Positions 56,801 through 64,000 of a stretch of 64,000 nt of DNA are shown here, one piece after another. Position 1 is the first letter of the stretch, and every line of letters begins with the position of its first letter. Under the pieces are notes generated by a model. It was not told the origin of the DNA. It did not search any database and worked only from the letters and a program-made list of their open reading frames with translations. The DNA lies in assembly GCA_023935145.1 (NCBI GenBank), contig CM043699.1, positions 67,744,638 to 67,808,637 on the forward strand. Reading direction: 5' to 3'. A program made the translations under genes and the position numbers. This DNA comes from Bretschneidera sinensis (taxonomy: Eukaryota; Streptophyta; Magnoliopsida; Brassicales; Akaniaceae).

Positions 56801-57571
56801 ATGGCTTTAAACTTCATGGTTGAGAAGTTTGATGGAAAGGGAGATTTTTACATGTGGAAGCGGAAGATCAAGGTTGCTCTTATGCTACAGAAAGTGGACT
56901 TAGCAATTGGAGAAGATGATGCTTTTCTAGCAAGTACCACAGAGGTCCATCGGAATGAGATGAAGAAGATGGCATACAGCACCATCTTCTTGCATATGTC
57001 GGATAATGTCACAAGGGAGTACAGAGACTCAAAAGATCCAACTGTCATATGGAAGAAACTAGATGAGTTGTTTCTTGCCAAGACTCTCCCTAATAAGACG
57101 TATCTTCGTAAACGAATCTTTGCTTTTAAATTTGATTGTAATAAAGAGTTGCAAGAAGATCTTGATGCTAGGATGAGGAGTGCATCAAGTTGAGAAAGGT
57201 TGTTCATTAGAAGAAGGCCAGTAACTCAGTATAGCAGCAACATCCATGGCTACTATAGAGTCAAAGGTAGAGGAGAGAGACATAGGAGAGTGCACAGCAA
57301 CATACATGGCTACTACCAGGTCAGAGGTAGAGGAGAGAGCCATGGGAGAGTGCACAGTAACATCCATGGCTATTACTGGGACAGAGATAGAAGAGAGAGC
57401 TATGGGAGAGTACACAGCAACATACATGACTACTACCGGGACAGAGGTAGAGGAGAAAGCCATGGGAAAGCACACTCCAAACTGAAATTTGGAGGGAAGA
57501 AATGTTACTACTGCCACAAGGAGGGTCACTTCAAGAAAGATTGCAAGAAGAAGATGAGGGATGAGGGATGA
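56801..57571 (+). pseudogene. Element F2 gag with expanded RG repeats
   Basis: Met 56801 (MALNFMVEKFDGKGDF) opens a clean capsid frame to LDARMRSASS, where about 240 bp present in F1 and G are deleted and a stop follows. The next frame (57200-57571) holds four 20-residue repeats of the type NIHGYYRVRGRGESHGRVHS and the zinc knuckle CYYCHKEGHFKKDC. Gag would bind RNA; the repeat expansion is unique among the three copies here. Confidence 0.82.
57236..57475 (+). repeat. Four tandem 60-bp repeats in F2 nucleocapsid
   Basis: Exact 60-bp periods at 57236, 57296, 57356 and 57416, each beginning AGYAACATMCATG and ending near GGGARAGYRCAC. Being a multiple of three, the array keeps the frame. Confidence 0.9.
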
Positions 57572-57599
57572 AAGAAGAAGCCATACCGAGAATGGAGAG

Positions 57600-58550
57600 G
57601 CTTCAGTTGCCAAGATAGAACAGCAAGGTGATGATGTTCTTGTTGTGTACTCAGATGTGAGCAAGGGGTAAGAAGGCAGCGGGAAATGGATCTTGGATAT
57701 CGGGTGCACTCATCACATGTGCCCTCACCTAGATTGGTTCAAGAATTTCAAGGAAACCAATAATGAAAAGATTTTCTTGGGGAATGATATGTCTTGCTAA
57801 GTGAGGGGGATAGGAGACATCCAGTTGAGGATGTTTGATGGAGTCATAAGGCTGCTGAGGAATGAGAGATATCTTCCGGATATGAAAAGGAATTTGATCT
57901 CATTAGGGCAGCTGGATTCCATGGGGTACACATATAAAGTAGAGGGAGGAAAGATCAAGGTAACCAAGGGATCTTTGATAGTGATCAAAACAGTAATGAA
58001 GGATGGTCTCTATGAGTTGATCGGAGACACAGACATCAAGGGTCAAGCAGCAAGCTTGATGGCTGAGATGGAGAAGGCAGCCCTTTGGCACACTCGCTTG
58101 GGACATATAAGCGAAGAATGTCTATAAGTTCTCAGCAAGAATGGATTACTTGATGGTAACAAGGTAGAAAGACTCGATTTTCGCAAGAGCTGTGTTATTG
58201 GGCAGCAACATCAGGTCAGCTTCAACACCGGAGTGCACAAGTCTAAGGGCATTCTTGACTACATTCATGCAGACCTTTGGGGACTAGCAAGGACACCAAC
58301 ACAGGGAGGTAACTTTTACTTTTTGTCTTTAATTGATGATTATTCAAGAAAGGTTTGGGTTTATTTGCTTAAAAATAAATTGGATGCATTGAATAAATTT
58401 GTGGTGTGGAAAAAGTTGCTGGAGACTCAAATGGGCAGGGTAGTTATGGGGATAAGAACCGATAATGGCTTAGAAATTTTTAACCAAGAACTTGATCAAT
58501 TCTGTAAGTTAAATGGCATTCTAAGACATAGAACAGTTGTGAAAACCCCT
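57600..58550 (+). pseudogene. Element F2 protease and integrase, interrupted
   Basis: Protease GKWILDIGCTHHMCPHLDWF has DIG in place of DSG. Frame 57801-58127 gives QLRMFDGVIRLL and the zinc-binding LWHTRLGHISEECL. Frame 58233-58553 gives IHADLWGLARTPTQGG and RTDNGLEIFNQELDQF with the first two catalytic Asp; the Glu would be just beyond the H insertion. Confidence 0.82.
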
Positions 58551-59878
58551 TGATAGATGCTTAAATATACATATTTAAGCCCCCTTATTTACACTTGTTA
58601 GGTCCTTTATTACGTTAATTTGGTCTCTTTTACTCCATTTGTGTGTTTTACATGTTTTTATAGGGTCTTGGAGAAAAAGAAACAGTTTCGGCACTTTAAA
58701 GAAGAAATCTATAAGCCCTGGAGCACTCTCTGGACAAAGTGCGATCGAGCGCACTATGCAATGCGATCGAGCACACACGCGATCGTGTGCACACTTGAAG
58801 GATCGAGCGCACACTGCGATCGAGCGCAAGGACACATGCGATCGAGCGCACATGTACGGGTGTGAACAGTAAACTGCAGAACCCTATTTTGGAAAGTATA
58901 GGATTTTCATTTTAGGAAGGTTTAGGACTCATGGGTCTCTTAGGACTTCTCAAAGACCTATAAATACACTTGTAACTCACACACAAAAAGACACCTTAGA
59001 TAGAAAACACTTTTCTCTTTTCTTTTACTTGGAGTGGAGAGCTTGGGAGAGAATTAACGCCTCTTCTCTCGGGTTTATTCTTCTCCCTTATGTTCTGTTT
59101 AATTATGTTTACTTCAGTTAGTATGGGTAACTAACTCTCTTATAGGGCTCGATTGAAGCCCTAGTTATGTATTCCCATATTTTTATTCATTGATTAAATC
59201 TTTGCCGATAGCTTATTATGTTACTTAACTTGATTAACACCTGTGCTTATTTAAATTCCTCATATGTATGTGTAAGGCCAACGTATGCATGTGGTATGGA
59301 TGGGTTAGTTAGATCAATTTGGATGACTGAGTCCTGGGTCTAACATTAGTAACAAGGGATGTCTTATCCGGGTACCCGGGTTAATCAACATGGGAAACCG
59401 GGAGTAGATACCATACCCTAGGTCTCATGTGGTTGTCGATTTCCATAGTACTTATGTTTTCTTAAGGAATAACTCAAGCAGATACCATGCTGAATCCCTT
59501 AAGGAAGAAAAGAGTTAGAGTAGATACCATGCCTAACTCGTTGCTTAGGGAAATCAATAGCTTAAAGAGTAGATACCATGCCCTTAGGTTGGCAACCAGT
59601 AGGTATACATAATAAAGCTAGTGCACTGATATCTTATACACATTAGGAATGTATGACTAGTGGTGGATATCAAAGCCTATGTCTTTATTATCAAATCACT
59701 TTCCAACAGTTATTTATCTCTTTTTGCTTTAGAGAAACTAATTCTAAAAGTAACTTTACCAATCCCTGTGGAGATGACTTTGCTTTCGCACACTAGACTA
59801 CACTGATGACCTTGTGCACTTGCAAGTATAACTAGTACGATTATTTACTCATTAATTTAGGTAGATAATCGTACAACA
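58551..59878 (+). repeat. Element H 5' LTR
   Basis: 1328 bp, TGATAGATGC to TACAACA. Five or six motif copies at 58738-58857, followed by TATAAATA at 58959-58966, the same spacing as in D. The U5 half has GTAGATACCAT words at 59402-59590. Confidence 0.88.
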
Positions 59879-59884
59879 AGTTTT

Positions 59885-59901
59885 TGGCGCCGTTGCCGGG
59901 G
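59885..59901 (+). promoter_or_regulatory. Element H primer-binding site (tRNA-Asp)
   Basis: TGGCGCCGTTGCCGGGG, exact, six bases after the LTR. Confidence 0.9.
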
Positions 59902-60274
59902 ATTGCACTAAAAGTTCCTTTTAGGATTACTTTCATTTTATCATTATTATTATTATTTTATTTTTTACCATCTTTTATCAAAACTTAATCAAAATTGTTT
60001 TCTCTTTCAGGCACTTCAAAAACCCTACTTGCACTTTCTGTGGTATTTGCGATCGATCGCAAACTCCTGTGCAATCGAGCGCATTTAGGGCAGAGAGCAC
60101 CCGAGCAGCAGAGTTGCACTGCTGCACTGAAACTGGTTGTTCTGCTTTATGCATGGACTTCCATCCCGACATCCAGAATTCTTTTCCCTCGATCCCGAGC
60201 TTGAACGGACCATCCGACAAAGGCTTAGGGACAACTTCGAGGAGAATAAAGAAGAAGTCAAGAACGAAACACAA

Positions 60275-62670
60275 ATGGCGGAACACCTCGAAAACCAGTA
60301 ACCACCTGCACGAGTTCCAATGAAGCAATCCTTCATCCCTCGGAACATAGATTAACCATCATGCATCACATATCAACCTGAGGCGGCGGGAAATTATTAC
60401 ATATCTCCGCAAATCTTGAATGTCTTGATACATTTTAGGGGAACTCCTAATGAAGATCCACACTTACACCTCCGAGAATTTTTCGATCTTTGCAAGTTCC
60501 AGCACATACAAGGCCTAGACCGAGAAGGAATAAGGTTAATTCTATTCCCTTTTTCCTTGAAAGATAATGCTAAACTTTGGTATAATTCTTTGTCTGCAGT
60601 TTCCATCCACACTTGGGAGGAGTTGGCAAGCAAGTTCTTGCGGAAGTTCTTCCTAGCCCAAAAGACAAGACAAATGAGAAAGGAGATCCAATCCTTCCAA
60701 CAAAAGGATGGGGACCTCTTCTTCGAAGCATGGGGCACTTCAATGAATTGCTACTCAAATGCCCACATCACAACCTACCTCAAGATGAACTGGTTCAAGC
60801 ATTCTATAAAGGTTTAAATGATACTAATAAATGTATTATTGATTCAGGTTGTGGAGGAGTCCTTATGGAGAAAAGCAGCGAAGAGGCAATGGAACTGTTT
60901 GAAACCCTCAGCGAGCACACCCAGCAATTCTCCTCTCGAGGTAGGCATGTAACCAAAGGTAAAGGAGTGTATGAGGTAAATATTAATGGAGGATCTTCCC
61001 CTCAAATGGCAGCAATGGAAAGAAAACTAGATTTATTGGTAAAAGCCATGGCTGCTCAGACTACCTCAGCTACACCACTACAGGTATGTGCAATATGCTC
61101 TCAATATGATCACAATACTAATGCTTGTCCTTTATCTGCAGATCCGGAGCAAGCGAATTATGTGGGACCCAACAACTATCCGCCAAAGAATAACCCATAT
61201 GCAAACACCTACAACCCTGGATGGCGGAATCACCCAAATTTCTCATGGAGCAACAATCAAAACAACCAAGGACAGCAACGAAATCAGCAGCCCACTGCTC
61301 ATGCTAATTCCGAACCAAAAAGGAACGACCTTGAAAGTCTAGTAAGACAACTGGTGACATCACAAGAACAATTCATGACTCAGCAAAAACAAACCAATGC
61401 AGCACATGAGCAAGCAATTCAAAGACTAGAGGTACAAGTGGGACAATTAGCTAAAGAGCTCAGTAGCAGAAAGCAAGGAGAGCTCCCAGCTCAAACACTA
61501 CCTAACCCTTGGGGGCATCAACAATTAAACGCTGTAATATCCCTAAGAAATGGCAAGGTGATAGGGTCCGATGAGCTTACAGCACCGTCCAAAGAGACAC
61601 CATCAGCATCAAGGGTAAGTGAGACAGAGAAGGTGAATGCTCCACCCTTCCCGCAAAGGTTAGTAAAACAGAAGAAAGTCAATAAACTAATTGATATTTT
61701 TGAAACCTTGCGGAAAGTAGAGATTAATATTCCTTTGTTAGATGCCATTAAACAAATCCCTGCATATACTAAATTTTTAAAAGAATATTGCACTAACAAA
61801 AAGAAGTTCCAGGAGCATGAGATGGTAACCTTAACTGAAGAGGTAAGTGCTATGCTTTTAAGAAAATTACCACCTAAACTAAAAAATCCGGGTAGTTTTA
61901 CTATTCCTTGCAGGCTAGGTGGCCAGCTGTTCGAACATGCACTATTGGATCTAGGAGCTATTGTCAACCTGCTACCATACAGTGTATACGAGACACTAGG
62001 TTTGGGGGAGCTTCAACCAACCTCCGTCACTTTGCAACTAGCTGACCGAAGCATCAAACGACCAAGAGGTATCCTTGAGGACGTGTTGGTAAGAGTAGGA
62101 AAATTCATTATACCTGTTGATTTTATAGTATTAGATATGGAAGAATGTACTTTGCCATTACCTCTCCCCATCATCCTAGGACGCCCCTTTATGATAACTG
62201 CTGACACTAATATTAGTGTAAAACGGGGCATTATCACAATGAGAGTAAATGATGAGGAAATACAATTTCAAATGTTTAATACATTAAAATCGACCAGTAA
62301 TGATGATAAAAATTCTAATATGAATTTCATGCAAAGTGTTGTTGAGAAAGCTTCTCAGGTCCATCGCACCACTACATTGGAGACTCTCCCCTACCATGAA
62401 AACACAAGAGTAGACATTAGGCCGAAGGAGGATAATGTGATTAAAGACGTGCACCTTTTCAAGGACACACCAAAACCTTCAAGTAAGTGTGCTCTACAAA
62501 TTAAAACTCCTGCACTTACTCATACTACTTTTCCTTATTATGTTGACCAGATGTCAAGATGGGAGATGAAGACACTATCAACAGCACTTGAATCAGTACA
62601 GTATACAGCTGAAACACAAGTACTAGAGCTCCAAGAGGTTGACTCTAGGTGCTTCCCTCCAAACAACTAG
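60275..62670 (+). pseudogene. Element H gag-protease
   Basis: Gag starts at Met 60275 (MAEHLENQ) by homology with C and D, but stops occur after Q8 and again near 60353. The frame is then open to about 60732 (ILNVLIHFRGTPNEDP, LASKFLRKFFLAQKT), where one base is missing against D and the frame changes. From 60733 to 62670 it is open: capsid, CAICSQYDHNTNAC knuckle (CX2CX4HX4C), N/Q-rich linker, coiled-coil-like QEQFMTQQKQTNAAHEQAIQ, and protease with LLDLGAIVNLLP, LQLADRSIKRP and ILGRPFM. Only two stops and one indel separate it from an intact gag-protease. Confidence 0.88.
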
Positions 62671-62789
62671 CATGGTAGCAAGATAGTGCTTGAGCAAAGT
62701 AAAAATTTGATCACCTTTTAAGCTCAAGCACCTCTGGTAAGGTTAGTGGTACTGAGGCCACTAACAATTGGTAAGGTTGTATTGTTTCA

Positions 62790-63480
62790 ATAAATTATTT
62801 TCTTTCAGCTAAGGTAAGCTTCTTTTTACTTGTGCCCATATGCCATACTTGCGATCGATCGCACCCTCCAGTGAGATCAAGCGCAAGTATGCGATCGAGT
62901 GTGTCCTTAAAGCATGATCGAGCGCGCAAGTGCGATCGAGGGCACCCCGCGTGCGATCGAGCGCACTCGAGGCAGATACATTTATAAGTTTGAAAACAAT
63001 CACTTACGCACACACCTCTCCAACTCTCTGCACACGTATTCACTCGCCCCTGCACATTCCCTCTCGCTCTCACTCGTACACAAACCTACCCATATCTCCC
63101 TACCTTGCACCCAGCCACCACTTTCCCCTTACCACCATACTCTGCCATCACCACCGTCTACCCCCTCCTTGTTCATATTCCATCAAACATTGCACAAGGT
63201 ACTTTACACACACACACGAATTTTAAATAGAAACTGTGAAATTCATTTTACATACATGTTATTTTGTGTTTGATTGTGTGGTTATTTGGTTGCAGGGGGT
63301 TAGGAACAAGTTCTACATTGGCAAACCATAGCTTGTCTATTTGGTGCACATAAGCTGTTCGACGTAAATCCTGACCGGGTACGATCGAGCGCACAATACT
63401 TGCGATCGAGCGCATAGCCAGTGTGCGATCGAGCGCACCTCAGTGAGATCGATCGCAAATCAAGCAGAAACCAAGAACCA
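62790..63480 (+). other. Element H spacer with motif clusters and splice-like sites
   Basis: TTTCTTTCAG, then CTAAG, then GTAAGC at 62801-62820; motif copies at 62850-62963, including TGCGATCGATCGCA; a CT/CA-rich tract (63000-63190); AAGGTACTT near 63197; TTGCAG near 63293; a second motif cluster at 63380-63457. Layout parallels D 36008-36640. Open frames here are compositional. Confidence 0.5.
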
Positions 63481-63482
63481 GC

Positions 63483-64000
63483 ATATCTCGGCCATCTGTC
63501 TCCACATCTGGCGCATCCAGCAGTCGCCCCTCCTCATCCTGGCCCAGCATCGAGCAACGAGAGTTTTTGTTCGAAACCGTTTTCGCCATCGATGACATAT
63601 TCCAGCACATGGACGCCACGCAATGGGCCGTCCAAGCATTCCGACTCCGAGGGTTGAAGAGGCTGTTTAAGCCGGTGTGCTCCACTACCTACTCCCAGCT
63701 CGTAGTCCATTTTTATGAGCATCTCTCTTTCGACTGCAGCAGACTAGGAGTCCTCACCTCTTCAATTAGGGGCACGCCCAGCGAGGTGACTAGTGCTGAT
63801 ATTACCGCTGCTCTTCATTGCACTGATGAGTCCCCTCCTGAGGGCACTGATATCGAGGAGCAACCGGAGTCTTTTGCCCTAGTTGAGATCATCACGGACA
63901 TGTGTGCTGGCTAGTATGCCGACAGGCATAACAATGCGGCCAATCGGTCCAAGCTGCCTCCCTGTCTATGGCTCATCAATACGATCCTTCATCGTAATGT
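63483..64000 (+). pseudogene. Element H second ORF, plant transposon protein-like, partial
   Basis: In the frame of 63483 the start codon position reads ATA where D has ATG. The frame runs through SIEQREFLFETVFAIDDIF, MDATQWAVQAFRLRGLKRLF, YSQLVVHFYEHL and VTSADITAALHC to MCAG, then TAG (63912-63914) where D encodes Gln, and continues YADRHNNAANRSKLPP to the window end. Less decayed than the D copy. Function unknown; family assignment from recalled similarity only. Confidence 0.6.

Larger units (their letters stand above)
55563..58550 (+). mobile_element. Element F2: Copia inserted in F1, cut by H
   Basis: Second copy of the same family, same strand: LTR, primer site, gag with internal deletion, protease, integrase up to the residues after RHRTVVKTP, where H begins at 58551. 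Its LTR begins TGTTGG inside the F1 reverse transcriptase. The 3' part lies beyond the window. Confidence 0.84.
58551..64000 (+). mobile_element. Element H: Athila-like, gag-protease plus second ORF, incomplete
   Basis: Same family as C and D: 5' LTR, exact tRNA-Asp primer site, the best-preserved gag-protease of the window, motif clusters and the start of the second ORF. The window ends within that ORF. It is the youngest layer at this end (R, then F1, then F2, then H). Confidence 0.9.

Overview
The window is plant nuclear DNA, probably from a eudicot and perhaps a woody species; the species cannot be named from the sequence. It is AT-rich and consists almost wholly of LTR retrotransposons nested inside one another. 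I see no host gene, tRNA, rRNA, CRISPR array or bacterial-type feature. Plant origin follows from tRNA-Asp primer sites (TGGCGCCGTTGCCGGGG) on Athila-like Ty3 elements, initiator-Met primer sites (TGGTATCAGAGC) on Tnt1-like Copia elements, a Ty3 chromovirus, and ORFs resembling the 'putative plant transposon protein' family. Nearly every reading frame carries stops or frameshifts, many of the C-to-T or G-to-A kind expected from decay of methylated cytosine.

Layout. 1-3560: old LTR-like debris, including a Copia-type LTR with a decayed primer site near 3165. 3560-22767: one Ty3 chromovirus (called Gy1, minus strand) cut into five pieces by element A (4637-11320, Athila-like), insert X (13455-15974, LTR-like, no ORF) and Copia element G (16405-21800). 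22768-29499: Athila-like element B (minus), its left LTR truncated at the Gy1 gag. 29500-30313 and 49697-51462: repeat R, containing tandem units of about 0.74-0.87 kb and split by element C (30314-49696, target duplication GTAAT). C contains D (31720-40494) and E (41602-45092, target duplication CAGTG). 51463-64000: Copia F1, cut by a second copy F2, cut in turn by Athila-like element H, which runs off the window.

How the parts relate. A and E are one gag-only family. B is a related family with gag and protease. C, D and H are a third family: LTR, tRNA-Asp primer site, gag-protease, then in D and H a second ORF unlike reverse transcriptase or integrase, then a conserved noncoding tail, polypurine tract and LTR. 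No Athila-like copy here encodes reverse transcriptase or integrase, so all would need enzymes supplied in trans. The Copia and Gy1 copies have polymerase genes, but all are disabled.

The most striking signal no family label explains is a CpG-rich, partly palindromic word, roughly TGCGATCGAGCGCAC. It recurs in clusters upstream of the TATA box, in the leader, and between gag-protease and the second ORF of C, D and H, and it also appears in the U3 of the unrelated E LTR, predominantly in the same orientation relative to transcription. Next in interest are conserved hairpin plus polypurine modules, a shared 44-bp block, a five-copy array that multiplies the Copia primer-binding word, and a fourfold 60-bp repeat in a Copia nucleocapsid.
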